Notes under the pieces: generated by a model
The model's database searches: none
Told to the model about the DNA's origin: nothing
What the model saw: only the letters and a program-made list of their open reading frames with translations
Source of the DNA: Candidatus Binataceae bacterium
Lineage (GTDB): Bacteria; Desulfobacterota; Binatia; Binatales; Binataceae
DNA length: 64,000 nucleotides
Direction: 5' to 3'
Assembly: GCA_015478645.1 (NCBI GenBank)
Contig: JADMIL010000010.1
Span: 1-64,000 of the forward strand
Program-made: the position numbers and the translations under genes
Part shown: positions 17,245-26,322 of the stretch, piece after piece
Layout of the letters: each line of letters begins with the position of its first letter
How positions within the stretch are numbered: position 1 is the stretch's first letter

Positions 17245-18225
17245 ATGGCCAGCGACGAGATCAATCCGCCCGGCGGAGCGCCGCCGCCCGCGGCGGGGGC
17301 GGGCGGCCCGCCCGACGATCGCGAAGCGCCGCCCGTCGCGGCACCGGCCGCACCGTCGCTGCCGCCACCGCCAGACCCGCAACCATCCGCATCGCCGGCC
17401 GCAGCGTCGCCGCCGCAGTCTCCGCCGCCAGTGCCTGCCGCAAGCGCGCGGATCGAGAGCACGGCTGGCGCCGAGAGCGCGCGAATGCCGCTGCTCGAGC
17501 ATCTCAAGGAACTGCGCGGTCGGCTGATTCGTTCGGTGATCGCGATTGCGGTGGGCTTTCTGATCGCCTACTTCCGCGCCGACTGGCTATTTGCGGCGCT
17601 GACCTGGCCGTTGCATGCGGCGGCCCACGGCAAGACCGTGCTGCTGATCGGCACCGGGGTGGGCGAGGCGTTTTTCACCAAGATGAAAGTCGCGCTGATC
17701 GCGGGACTGTTTATCGCGAGCCCGGTGGTATTTTACGAAATCTGGAAATTCATCGCGCCGGGCTTGTACGAATCCGAGCGGCGGATGGCGCTGCCGTTCG
17801 TGCTGTTCGCGACGATCTTTTTTCTGGCCGGCGGTTATTTCTGCTGGGCGGTGGTGTTCAAGATCGGCTACGCGTTTTTCCTCGATCAGTACGCGAGCAT
17901 CGGGGTGACGCCGACGCTGCGAATCAGCGAATACCTGGCGTTTTCGGCCAAGCTGCTGATCGCCTTCGCGATCACCTTCGAGATGCCGATCTTCGCGTTT
18001 TTCCTGACCCGCCTGGGGCTCATCGACTATCGCATGATGATTAAGTATTTCCGCTACGCGGTGCTGGCGATCTTCGTCGTGGCGGTGGCGCTGACGCCGC
18101 CCGACATGGTGTCGCCGTTTCTGCTGGCGGCGCCGCTGCTCGCGCTGTACGGGCTGAGCGTGCTGGTGGCGTACTTCTTTCGCGCGCGGCAGAGCCCGGC
18201 GGAGGGTGTCGCGGGGGCCGGCTGA
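17245..18225 (+). CDS. tatC: Sec-independent translocase TatC
   Basis: 326 residues. The TatC core begins at residue 81 with MPLLEHLKELRGRLI and has six membrane helices, including FFTKMKVALIAG and SPVVFYEIWKFIAPGLYESERR, the twin-arginine receptor surface. The first 80 residues are an unusual Pro/Ala-rich segment. Translation could instead begin at ATG 17485, giving a normal-sized TatC; the GAGAG upstream of that codon is compatible, while ATG 17245 has no clear ribosome site. Core identity is certain, start uncertain. Operon with the TatA/B gene. Confidence 0.93.
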   Translation: MASDEINPPGGAPPPAAGAGGPPDDREAPPVAAPAAPSLPPPPDPQPSASPAAASPPQSPPPVPAASARIESTAGAESARMPLLEHLKELRGRLIRSVIAIAVGFLIAYFRADWLFAALTWPLHAAAHGKTVLLIGTGVGEAFFTKMKVALIAGLFIASPVVFYEIWKFIAPGLYESERRMALPFVLFATIFFLAGGYFCWAVVFKIGYAFFLDQYASIGVTPTLRISEYLAFSAKLLIAFAITFEMPIFAFFLTRLGLIDYRMMIKYFRYAVLAIFVVAVALTPPDMVSPFLLAAPLLALYGLSVLVAYFFRARQSPAEGVAGAG

Positions 18226-18285
18226 ACCCTGGCGCTAACATTGAATCAACGCGCGTAGCATTGCGGGGAAGGGATTTCACAAATT

Positions 18286-20685
18286 ATGGCCAGTCTCGAA
18301 TATGCGCCCGTCGCGGACGGCGGACCGGGAATCAAGCCGCGCTGGACGCACAGCGCCAAGGACATTATCGGCACCGCCTACTCGACCTCGAGCCGCATCT
18401 GGTTCACGGTCTCGCGCGGGGTGCTGAGCGAGATCTATTTTCCGACGCTCGACCGGCCGCAAATCCGCGATCTCCAGTTCCTGGTGACCGACGGCGAGAC
18501 GTTCTTCCACGACGCCCATCGCCATCTCGCAACCAGTATTGAATACCTCGGGCGCCACGGCCTGGGCGTGCGCATGACCAATGCCGATCCGCAGGGGCGC
18601 TACAAGTTGATCGCCGAGGTGATCACCGATCCGCATCAGCCGTGCGTGCTGATCGACACGCAACTCGAAGGCAACCCCGACTTCCTTAAGAAGTTGCACG
18701 TGTACGTGCTGCTCGCGCCGCATCTGGAGGTGGGCGGATGGGGCAACAACGGCAATGCGGCGTCGATCGCGGGGCGCGAATTCCTGACCGCGAATAAGGG
18801 CGGCACATGGCTGGCGCTGGCGGCGACGGCCCCGTTCGTGCGCCGATCATGCGGCTACGTCGGCACGACCGACGGCTGGCAGGACCTCGCGCACGGCTAC
18901 AAGATGATCCACGAGTTCGCCGCGGCCACCGACGGCAACCTGGCGCTGACCGGCGAGATCGATCTGCGCGGCGCCTATCACTTCACGATCGGGCTGGCCT
19001 TTGGCCGATCGCTGCATCGCGCGGTGACCAATCTGTTTCAGTCGATCGGCCTGCCCTTTATCGAGCATCGCACGCGCTTCCTGGAGCAATGGGAACGCGC
19101 GGTGCGCCGGCTGCATCCGCTGGAGCGGGTCACCGGCGACGGCGGGATGCTCTATCGGCGCAGCCGCGAACTGATCATGGCGCACGAGGACAAAAGCTAT
19201 CCGGGCGCGCTGATCGCGTCGCTGAGCATTCCGTGGGGCGAAATCAAGGGCGACGAGGACCTCGGCGGCTACCATCTGGTGTGGACGCGCGACATGGTTA
19301 ACAGCGCCACCGGACTGCTCGCGGCGGGCGACACCTCGACCCCCTTGCGCGCGCTCATCTACCTGGCCTGCACGCAGCAGGGCGACGGCGGCTTCGCGCA
19401 GAATTTCTGGGTCGATGGCGACCCCTACTGGAGCGGTATCCAGCTCGACGAGGTGGCCTTTCCGATCATGCTCGCGTGGCGGCTGCATACGGCCGGTGCG
19501 CTGGCCGACTTCGATCCGTACCCGATGGTGCTCAAGGCGGCGCAATACCTGATCAGCCACGGACCGGCGACTCCGCAGGAGCGCTGGGAAGAGAATACCG
19601 GCTACTCGCCCTCAACCCTGGCGAGCAATATCGCGGCGCTGGTCTGTGCCGCGGCCTTTGCCCGGCTGCGCGGCGACGAGGCCTCGGCGGCCTATCTCGC
19701 CGAGTACGCCGACTTTATCGAGGCGCACGTCGAGGCGTGGACGGTAACGAACCAGGGCACGCTGGTGCCGGGCATCGCGCGCCATTACATCCGGATCAAT
19801 CCGGAAGACGTGAACAATCCGTCGCCCGACGAAAGTCCCGATCACGGCCTGGTGCCGATTCGCAACCGTGCGCCGGGCGCGCGCTGGCAGTATCCGGCCG
19901 GCGAGATCGTCGACGGCGGCTTCCTGGAGCTGGTGCGCTACGGAATCCGCCGCGGTGGCGACCCGCTGATGGAGGATTCGCTGCGCGTGATCGACGCCGT
20001 GCTCAAGACCGACTTTCCGGCCGGGCCATGCTGGCGGCGCTACAATCACGACGGCTACGGGCAGCGCGACGACGGCGGCCCGTTCGACGTCTGGGGCACC
20101 GGGCGGCCGTGGCCGCTGCTGACCGGCGAGCGCGGCCATTACGAGCTGGCGGCCGGCCGCGACGCGACGCCGTATCTGCGCGCGATGGAGAATTTCGCCA
20201 CGCCCACCAAGCTGCTGCCCGAGCAGATCTGGGATCGCGCCGACAACGACCACGCGCGGCTGTACTTCGGCAAGCCGACCGGCGCCGCGATGCCCCTGAT
20301 GTGGGCGCATGCCGAGTATATCAAGCTGCTGCGATCGATCGCCGACGAACGGGTTTTCGATCTGATTCCCGAAGTCGCCGCGCGTTACTTGCACGGCCGC
20401 GCACGCGGCAACCTCGAAGTGTGGAAAGAGAATCGCCAGGTCCAGTCGATTCCAGCCGGCGCCACCCTGCGCATCCAGGCGCTCGAGCCCTTCATGCTCC
20501 ATTGGAGCAAGGACGAATGGCGCACCCTCCACGACAGCAACTCGACCACCACCGCCGTCGCGCTGCATTACGTCGACGTGGAATTCCCGCCGGGCGATCG
20601 CGCGCCGCTGCGCTTCACCTTCCGCTGGCACGCCTCGGGCGCGTGGGCCGGCCGCGATTACGCGGTCAACGTCCGCGCGGCTTGA
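18286..20685 (+). CDS. Glycoside hydrolase family 15 glucoamylase
   Basis: 799 residues, no signal peptide. An N-terminal beta-sandwich domain (to about residue 270) precedes an (alpha/alpha)6 barrel. Catalytic-acid segment QERWEENTGYSPST, preceded by YWSGIQLDEVAFP, and the base segment PLMWAHAEYIKL are both present. GH15 enzymes release glucose from the non-reducing ends of alpha-glucans; close relatives act on dextran-like glucans or trehalose. Being cytosolic, glycogen or trehalose turnover is likely. GAAGGGA lies 12 bases before ATG 18286. It ends convergently, two bases from the DUF4911 gene. Confidence 0.93.
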   Translation: MASLEYAPVADGGPGIKPRWTHSAKDIIGTAYSTSSRIWFTVSRGVLSEIYFPTLDRPQIRDLQFLVTDGETFFHDAHRHLATSIEYLGRHGLGVRMTNADPQGRYKLIAEVITDPHQPCVLIDTQLEGNPDFLKKLHVYVLLAPHLEVGGWGNNGNAASIAGREFLTANKGGTWLALAATAPFVRRSCGYVGTTDGWQDLAHGYKMIHEFAAATDGNLALTGEIDLRGAYHFTIGLAFGRSLHRAVTNLFQSIGLPFIEHRTRFLEQWERAVRRLHPLERVTGDGGMLYRRSRELIMAHEDKSYPGALIASLSIPWGEIKGDEDLGGYHLVWTRDMVNSATGLLAAGDTSTPLRALIYLACTQQGDGGFAQNFWVDGDPYWSGIQLDEVAFPIMLAWRLHTAGALADFDPYPMVLKAAQYLISHGPATPQERWEENTGYSPSTLASNIAALVCAAAFARLRGDEASAAYLAEYADFIEAHVEAWTVTNQGTLVPGIARHYIRINPEDVNNPSPDESPDHGLVPIRNRAPGARWQYPAGEIVDGGFLELVRYGIRRGGDPLMEDSLRVIDAVLKTDFPAGPCWRRYNHDGYGQRDDGGPFDVWGTGRPWPLLTGERGHYELAAGRDATPYLRAMENFATPTKLLPEQIWDRADNDHARLYFGKPTGAAMPLMWAHAEYIKLLRSIADERVFDLIPEVAARYLHGRARGNLEVWKENRQVQSIPAGATLRIQALEPFMLHWSKDEWRTLHDSNSTTTAVALHYVDVEFPPGDRAPLRFTFRWHASGAWAGRDYAVNVRAA

Positions 20686-20687
20686 GG

Positions 20688-20894
20688 TCAGGCGAGGCGG
20701 CTGAGGGAAAATTCGCCGGTCAGCGAGTCGATCAGTTCCTCGACCTCGGCGGCCGACTCGGGCGCATAGTAGAGCCGCATGCGATGGTTGTGCGGATCCT
20801 CGGTGCGGATCGTGACGAGATTATCGTAGGACTCGATCAGCGACTTGAACAACGCGATCTGGCGCGGCGGAATCCCGAGCAGCATCGAGGCCAT
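20688..20894 (-). CDS. DUF4911 family small protein
   Basis: 68 residues with the compact pattern PPRQIALFKSLIESYDNLVT, IRTEDPHNHRMRLYYAP and a closing helix VEELIDSLTGE, as in DUF4911 proteins of deltaproteobacteria. A ferredoxin-like alpha/beta fold is likely; function unknown. The start is ATG 20894 or the in-frame ATG 20885. Bases 20895-21140 upstream hold no recognisable gene. Confidence 0.6.
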   Translation of the reverse strand: MASMLLGIPPRQIALFKSLIESYDNLVTIRTEDPHNHRMRLYYAPESAAEVEELIDSLTGEFSLSRLA

Positions 20895-21140
20895 CGCGAG
20901 CGCTGTTGCCGCAGTGCCCGATGGCGCGTCAGACGATGCGCAAGATTTTGCGCCGGATAGAGCATTCAGCGCCGCGGATGGATCGGTCGTCGCCACGTCG
21001 GACCCAGCGTGCCGCGTTCGCCAGGCGATGCGCAAGCGTCTGGCGCGCGCGCGACGGCGGCGGCAGCGATCGGCGGCCGCGATCGCCGTGAAAAACGCTC
21101 GGGGTGGACTAGGCGCACGGCCGCGCCTAGATTCTAGCCG

Positions 21141-22097
21141 ATGGCGTTGCCGCGACTGATTTTCGTGACCGGCAAAGGCGGCACGGGCAAGAGCACCGTC
21201 GCCGCGGCGCTGGCCTGCGCGATGGCGCGGCGGCGTCCGACCACGCTCGCCGACCTCGACGGGCGGCAATCGGCAGCGCGCATTCTGGGCCATCAGGCGG
21301 GCGCCGCACCGGATGCGCGGGTCGCGCCGGACGTGCGCGTGGGGACGAACTATCCTGGGAGCGCGACCACGATCCTCGACGGTGCGCTCGAACTCGCGAC
21401 GCTGACGCCGCGCGCCGAGCTCGAGGCGTTTATCCAGCGCATCGTGCCGCTGCGCGCGATCTCGCGCCGGATGCTCAAGAGCCGGACCTTCGGCTACGTG
21501 ACGGCCGCGCTGCCCGGCCTGGAAGCCTTCCTGATGATCGACCGGCTGCGGCTGATCGCCGGACGCGCCGCACTGGAAGATCGCTTCGCCGTGATCGACG
21601 CGCCGGCCACCGGCCATGCGCTCGAACTGCTCGGCGTCGCCCGGACGATCGAGAGTCTCGCGCCAATCGGCACGCTCAACCGGCTGGCCCGCGCGGTCGA
21701 GGAATTTTTGGCCGATCGCAATCGCTTCGGCGTCGTGCTGACCGTGCTGCCCGAGGAGCTGGCATTGCGCGAGGCGATCGCGGCGGCCGGCACGCTGCAC
21801 GACCGACTCGGGATCGAATCGATCAGCGCGATTCTCAACGGCGTCGCGCCCGCACTCTTCACATCCGCCGAAATCGATCGGATGGCGGCTCTCGGCGGCC
21901 ATCGCGCGCTCGCCCAACGGCGCCGCGCCGCCGCCGAATTCGCCGTGCACGCCCGCCGCGAGCTCAAGCGCGCGGGACTCGAGGTGGTGGAATTGCCGAT
22001 GCAATACGCGGCGCAGATCGGCGCGCGCGAGCTCGCTGCGATGAGCGCCGCGCTCGCGGCCGGTCTGCTCGAGGGCGCCGCGCCGCCCGCGCGATGA
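21141..22097 (+). CDS. ArsA/GET3-type P-loop ATPase (first of pair)
   Basis: 318 residues. Deviant Walker A motif GKGGTGKST at 11-19, switch-like AVIDAPATGHALELLG, typical of the ArsA/GET3 branch. No metalloid-site cysteine pair of true ArsA is visible, so arsenite pumping is not supported. Adjacent pairs of such ATPases occur in several phyla and are of unknown role. The next gene overlaps by four bases (ATGA), so a heterodimer is plausible. Confidence 0.83.
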   Translation: MALPRLIFVTGKGGTGKSTVAAALACAMARRRPTTLADLDGRQSAARILGHQAGAAPDARVAPDVRVGTNYPGSATTILDGALELATLTPRAELEAFIQRIVPLRAISRRMLKSRTFGYVTAALPGLEAFLMIDRLRLIAGRAALEDRFAVIDAPATGHALELLGVARTIESLAPIGTLNRLARAVEEFLADRNRFGVVLTVLPEELALREAIAAAGTLHDRLGIESISAILNGVAPALFTSAEIDRMAALGGHRALAQRRRAAAEFAVHARRELKRAGLEVVELPMQYAAQIGARELAAMSAALAAGLLEGAAPPAR

Positions 22098-23209
22098 AGC
22101 CGCAGACGCCATCGTTCGATCTGGCGCGGGCGCTGGGCGATCGCCGCCTGGTCATCTGCCTGGGACCCGGCGGCGTGGGCAAGACCACGCTCAGCGCCGC
22201 GATCGCGATCGGTGACGCGCTCGGCGGACGCGCGGTCGACGTGATGACGGTCGATCCGGCGCCGCGCTTGCTCGACGCGCTGGCGCTCGACGCGAGCGAC
22301 GCCGAGCCGCAAGCGGTCGCGCTCGACGGGCTGGGCGCGCGGCGCGGGGCGCGGCTGCGTGCGCTCAAGCTCGACCCCAAGGCGACCTTCGATCGGCTGA
22401 TCGAGCGCCACGCGCCCTCGCCCGCCGCGCGCGACGCGATCCTGGCCGATCGCATCTACCGCAATCTGTCCAACGCGATGGCCGGGGTCGCCGACTACAT
22501 GGCGATGGAGCGGCTGCTCGAACTGACGCGCGACGCCACCACCGGCCTGATCGTGCTCGACACGCCGCCGGCGCGCGAGGCGCTGGATTTTCTCGACGCG
22601 CCGCGCCGCATGCTCGAGCTGCTCGACTCGCGCGCGGTCGCGCTGCTGGGCGTGCGCCACGGCGCGATGCGCGGTCCGCTGGCGATGCTCGACCTGGCGG
22701 CGCGGGCGGTGCTGAGCGCGTTCGACCGGCTGACCGGACTCCATCTGCTGGGCGACGTGCAATCGTTTGTGCGCAACTTCGGCGGGATGTACGCCGGCTT
22801 TGCCGCGCGCGCCGCCGAGGCCCAGGCGCTGATCCGCGATCCGCGCAGCTTTATCGTGCTGGTCACGACGGCCGAAGCCGAGCGCGTCGAACAGGCGCGC
22901 GAATTTGCCGCCGCGCTCGGCGCGCTGGGGCTCGCGGTCGGCGCTATCGCGATCAATCGCCTGATGCCCGCGCTACCCGCCCCGGCCGCGCTGTTGAGCG
23001 CGGCGATCACGCCCGCGCTCAAGCGCAAGCTCGCGCGCAATCTCGAGGATTACGCCGCGCTCAGAGCCCGCGAAGCCGGCGCAATCGCGGCCTTGCGCGC
23101 GGTCATGCCGGCGGGCGTGCCGCTGATCGCCGCACCCGATTTGGGCCACGAGCCGCGCACGCTGGCCGACCTCGCGGCGATCGCGCGCAGCCTGCATGCG
23201 GTCGAGTAG
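22094..23209 (+). CDS. ArsA/GET3-type P-loop ATPase (second of pair)
   Basis: 371 residues. Walker A GPGGVGKTT at 24-32, DVMTVDPAPRLLDALAL (A-prime motif) and LIVLDTPPAREALDFLDAP are standard for the family. A hydrophobic Ala/Leu-rich helical insertion (about 200-260) could bind a hydrophobic client, as in GET3. Start codon overlaps the previous stop (ATGA), signalling coupled translation. No arsB or arsR is near. Confidence 0.85.
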   Translation: MKPQTPSFDLARALGDRRLVICLGPGGVGKTTLSAAIAIGDALGGRAVDVMTVDPAPRLLDALALDASDAEPQAVALDGLGARRGARLRALKLDPKATFDRLIERHAPSPAARDAILADRIYRNLSNAMAGVADYMAMERLLELTRDATTGLIVLDTPPAREALDFLDAPRRMLELLDSRAVALLGVRHGAMRGPLAMLDLAARAVLSAFDRLTGLHLLGDVQSFVRNFGGMYAGFAARAAEAQALIRDPRSFIVLVTTAEAERVEQAREFAAALGALGLAVGAIAINRLMPALPAPAALLSAAITPALKRKLARNLEDYAALRAREAGAIAALRAVMPAGVPLIAAPDLGHEPRTLADLAAIARSLHAVE

Positions 23210-23269
23210 TAACGCCGGTCTCGCGCGGCGCGATCGCCGTAACGAGTCGCACGGGCGAGGAATTTCAGT

Positions 23270-23662
23270 TCAGGATTTGCCGGAACGCGGAGTGATGCGT
23301 TTGCCGGAGGCGCGCGGCTTGATCGTTGCGGACGGCTTGGGCGCCGCCGCGGCGGCGCGCCGCTCGCCCGCCGCCAGCATGCGATCGATCTTCATGCTAA
23401 GGTTAACCAGTTGGCCGTTCAGATGGTCGAGGCGGGCCTTGAGTTCACGCACGTCGCGCTTGGAAGGAATGCTGACGAAGTCGAGGACGGTTTCGACGTT
23501 GCGATCGAAACTCTGCTTGTTCGAGAAGAACTGCTCGCCGGCCTTGCCGACGCGCCGCCGCAGCCCGTCGTTGGCCATCAATTCGCTGAAGAAACTGGCG
23601 GCGCCCGCTTCACTAAGCTGCCGCAACCGGGCGATCAGGCTTTCCACTTCACGTCGTGCCAT
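23270..23662 (-). CDS. PhaE/phasin-like coiled-coil protein
   Basis: 130 residues from ATG 23662 (a GTG precedes it directly). An N-terminal amphipathic region ends in NVETVLDFVSIPSKRDVREL, followed by a heptad coiled coil KARLDHLNGQLVNLSMKIDRML and a basic Ala/Lys tail. The IPSKRDVREL-coiled coil pattern is seen in polyhydroxyalkanoate synthase subunit PhaE and phasin-like proteins. No phaC is nearby, so the assignment is by pattern only. A TATATA box 11 bases upstream of the ATG would make the transcript nearly leaderless. Confidence 0.55.
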   Translation of the reverse strand: MARREVESLIARLRQLSEAGAASFFSELMANDGLRRRVGKAGEQFFSNKQSFDRNVETVLDFVSIPSKRDVRELKARLDHLNGQLVNLSMKIDRMLAAGERRAAAAAPKPSATIKPRASGKRITPRSGKS

Positions 23663-23702
23663 CACGATCGACTATATATAGGGTGGTGCGAGAGGCCAAC
23701 CG

Positions 23703-23990
23703 ATGGAGACCGTGGCGATCATCGTGGGATGGGCGTCGGGCTTTGCCCTGACGCACTTTCACGGGCCGGCCGCCGGCCTGCTTGCCACTTCGCTGGCGAT
23801 CGATGCGGCGCTGGCGCCGTTAACCGCGGTGATCGCGGCGCGGCGCGGACGCTCGCCGCTGATCTGGGCGCTGGCCGGTTTTCCGTTCGGGATGTGGGCG
23901 CTGGCCGCGGCGCTTATAATCCGGCCGCGCCCACCGTCGGCGGCGGGCCTCCCCGATGCATCGGGTCCACGTGCTCCCGATGCCGCGTGA
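23703..23990 (+). CDS. Small membrane protein
   Basis: 95 residues. Three hydrophobic stretches (about 3-20, 24-45, 52-72), with GFPFGMWALAAALII typical of small bacterial integral membrane proteins, then a Pro-rich tail. GAGAGG lies upstream of ATG 23703. Divergent from the PhaE-like gene, sharing a 40-base gap with TATATATA (23673-23680). Its last 77 bases overlap the 3' end of the convergent hydrolase gene, so its true end may matter little to function. No family recognised. Confidence 0.5.
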   Translation: METVAIIVGWASGFALTHFHGPAAGLLATSLAIDAALAPLTAVIAARRGRSPLIWALAGFPFGMWALAAALIIRPRPPSAAGLPDASGPRAPDAA

Positions 23991-25197
23991 GCCAGGTCAG
24001 CGCGGGATTGAATACGCGGGCTTGCGCCTGAGTTCCGCAAATCACGTCGAGATGTCCCCATCCATTGCGCGTCAGAACGGTCACGTCGGTACTGCCGGTC
24101 GCTGAGGCCGACTGCGCGACGCGCGCGGGCCATTGTGCGCTGATATTGGTACTGCTGAAGGCGATCACCGGAATCTTCGTTTGGGCGAGTTGCGCGCGGA
24201 TGGCCGGCGTGAACGAATTTTCGCCGTCCTGCACCGCCGGCCAATAGCGATCGTACGCAATCATCATCCGCGCCAGAATCGTCGCGTCGGAAAAGCCGCC
24301 CTGCGGATTGGCCAGGCCGCCATGCCCGCCGAAGGCCGCCGAAGCATAGACCACGTGCGCGAGATTTTCGCGCGCGCTCTTGAACTGCGGGATCGGCGCG
24401 GGGCCGTCGGGATTGCGGATCACCGCCTCGAGCAACGCCTGGCGCTTGTCGTAGGTCAGATGCGCGCCGCCCAGATCGTCGGCATAGACGCCCGGCCGCG
24501 GCGCGGCCGACGGCTGGTTCTCGGGGATCCCGCCGTCGAACATCATCAACCCGCGAACCTCGTCCGGATGGGTCGCGGCGAACAGGTAGGCGAAACTCAC
24601 GCCCCGGCTGAAGCCCGCGATAAAGATTTTGCGCGTCCCGCTCGCCGCGATCACGAAGCGCGCGGCCGCCGCGATATCCGACTCGAACAGTTCGTTGTTC
24701 CAGCGGCGGAGTTCGCCAAGCTGCGCGGCCGGCGTCGCGGGGGGAATAAAATGCGTGCGGTAATCGAACGTCCAGAAATCGACACCATGCGCGGCCATGA
24801 AGATCGGCAGCGAATAGCGCGGATCGCTCACGGCGATCATCCCGTTCATGTTAGTGCCCGGCAGATAGAGGACCACGACCTCGGGACGCGCCTGGGGAAG
24901 CGGCCCGCGGATCAGGCGATGCAATCCGATGCGATCGAACGGCGAGGGTCCGCGCCGCGCCGTCCAGTCGGCCTCGTAAATGCCGGGCGTATCCGCGATG
25001 CGATGCGCCGCAGCGGTCACGACGAAGTGCGTCGAGGAGCCGCTCGTGCCCTGCGCGGCCGCGCGCGCGGTGTGCGCGGACGAATCCGCATACGACGCGG
25101 ACGATCCCGCGCCGATCGCGAGGGCGCATCCGATCGCGATCGCAAATGCGATTGCGTCGCCGCGCCATCGCGAAATTCTTCCGCGCGCTAGCCCCAT
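23914..25197 (-). CDS. Secreted alpha/beta hydrolase
   Basis: 427 residues. Start ATG 25197 (MGLARGRISRW) gives a signal peptide with hydrophobic core AIAFAIAIGCALAIGAG, cut near SYA-D. The hydrolase fold shows VVVLYLPGTNMNG, nucleophile GFSRGVS and catalytic His in NGWGHLDVICG. An extracytoplasmic esterase or lipase-like role is likely; substrate unknown. Upstream frame to 25347 is antisense noise over the divergent gene leader. Convergent overlap with the small membrane protein gene. Confidence 0.82.
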   Translation of the reverse strand: MGLARGRISRWRGDAIAFAIAIGCALAIGAGSSASYADSSAHTARAAAQGTSGSSTHFVVTAAAHRIADTPGIYEADWTARRGPSPFDRIGLHRLIRGPLPQARPEVVVLYLPGTNMNGMIAVSDPRYSLPIFMAAHGVDFWTFDYRTHFIPPATPAAQLGELRRWNNELFESDIAAAARFVIAASGTRKIFIAGFSRGVSFAYLFAATHPDEVRGLMMFDGGIPENQPSAAPRPGVYADDLGGAHLTYDKRQALLEAVIRNPDGPAPIPQFKSARENLAHVVYASAAFGGHGGLANPQGGFSDATILARMMIAYDRYWPAVQDGENSFTPAIRAQLAQTKIPVIAFSSTNISAQWPARVAQSASATGSTDVTVLTRNGWGHLDVICGTQAQARVFNPALTWLTRHREHVDPMHRGGPPPTVGAAGL

Positions 25198-25381
25198 AGC
25201 GAATGCTCCATCGATCGTACCGTGCGCGCCGTTATAGCATGTTCGCGCGGTGCCGCGACGCGCGACCCGCGCGATCGGCGGTCGCGGGCGTTGACCCGGC
25301 GCGGAGGCCGTGCGAAACAGAAACTGCGTGCCGCATTGCGCATGCATTCAACCGACGCGCTTCGATCGACGGGAGTACCTG

Positions 25382-26302
25382 ATGAGCCGGACAGCCGAAT
25401 TCGGAATTTTCTCGCCCCAGGCCGGGATGTCGTTCAAGGCGATCGCCGATCGCGCCACGCAGGCCGAACAGCTCGGCTACCATTCGCTGTGGTTCGTCGA
25501 TCACTTCTGGAATCGCGGCATCCCCGACGCCGACTGCCTCGAATCGATGGCGCTGATGAGCGGGATGGCGGCGCGCACGGAAAAGTTGCGCATCGGCACG
25601 CTGGTGCTGTGCAATTCGTTCCGCAATCCGGCGCTGCTCGCCAAGGCGCTGACGACGATCGATCACGTGAGCGGCGGACGGCTCGAAATCGGGCTCGGGG
25701 CGGGCTGGATGGACGAGGAGTATCGCGGTTACGGCTACGAATTTCCGACGATGGGCGCGCGGCTGCGCCAACTCGAAGAGGGTCTCAAGGTCCTGAAGCT
25801 GCTGTTCGGCGAAAAGCGCGCGTCGTTTGCCGGCCGCTACTACAAGCTCGACGACGCAATCAACAATCCCAAGCCGATCCAGCGGCCCCATCCGCCGATC
25901 ACGATCGGCGGCAGCGGCGAAAAGGTCATGCTGCGAATTGTCGCGCAGTACGCCGACCGCTGGAATTGCCCGGCCGGCTACAAGAGCTTCGGCGACAAGC
26001 TGGGCGTGCTCAAGGCGCATTGCACGGCGGTCGGCCGCGATATCAAATCGATCAATATCTCCGAGCAGTTGCTGGTCTGCCTCGGCGCCAGCGAAGCCGA
26101 GGTCGAAGAGAAGTGGAAGATGGCGGGACGGCTCAAGCCGTTTTCGATCACCGGGATCAAGGGCACGCCGCCGCAAATCGTCGAGCAATTGCGCGCCCGC
26201 ATCGCGCAGGGGATCACCTTTTTCACGATCATGTTCGGCGACTTCGGACCGCCGCAGACGCTCGACCTGTTCGCGCGCGAGGTGATGCCGGCGTTCGCCT
26301 GA
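25382..26302 (+). CDS. LLM class F420-type oxidoreductase
   Basis: 306 residues of the luciferase-like TIM-barrel superfamily. FGIFSPQAGMSF, LGYHSLWFVDHF, TTIDHVSGGRLEIGLGAGW and NNPKPIQRPHPPITIGGSG are the usual motifs of the F420-dependent single-subunit branch. GGGAG precedes ATG 25382 (MSRTAEFG), which I prefer over the ATG at 25310. Soluble; substrate unknown. Divergent from the secreted hydrolase. Confidence 0.9.
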   Translation: MSRTAEFGIFSPQAGMSFKAIADRATQAEQLGYHSLWFVDHFWNRGIPDADCLESMALMSGMAARTEKLRIGTLVLCNSFRNPALLAKALTTIDHVSGGRLEIGLGAGWMDEEYRGYGYEFPTMGARLRQLEEGLKVLKLLFGEKRASFAGRYYKLDDAINNPKPIQRPHPPITIGGSGEKVMLRIVAQYADRWNCPAGYKSFGDKLGVLKAHCTAVGRDIKSINISEQLLVCLGASEAEVEEKWKMAGRLKPFSITGIKGTPPQIVEQLRARIAQGITFFTIMFGDFGPPQTLDLFAREVMPAFA

Positions 26303-26322
26303 GCGCGCGGCACGGAGTGGCC

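Noticed and set aside
16779-17507. 242-codon minus ORF over the Tat genes
   Set aside because: Gly/Ala/Arg low-complexity shadow of the tatA and tatC reading frames.
21141-23209. Arsenite-pump ATPase as a link to the ArsC-like gene
   Set aside because: No metalloid cysteines and about 27 kb away; no shared operon.
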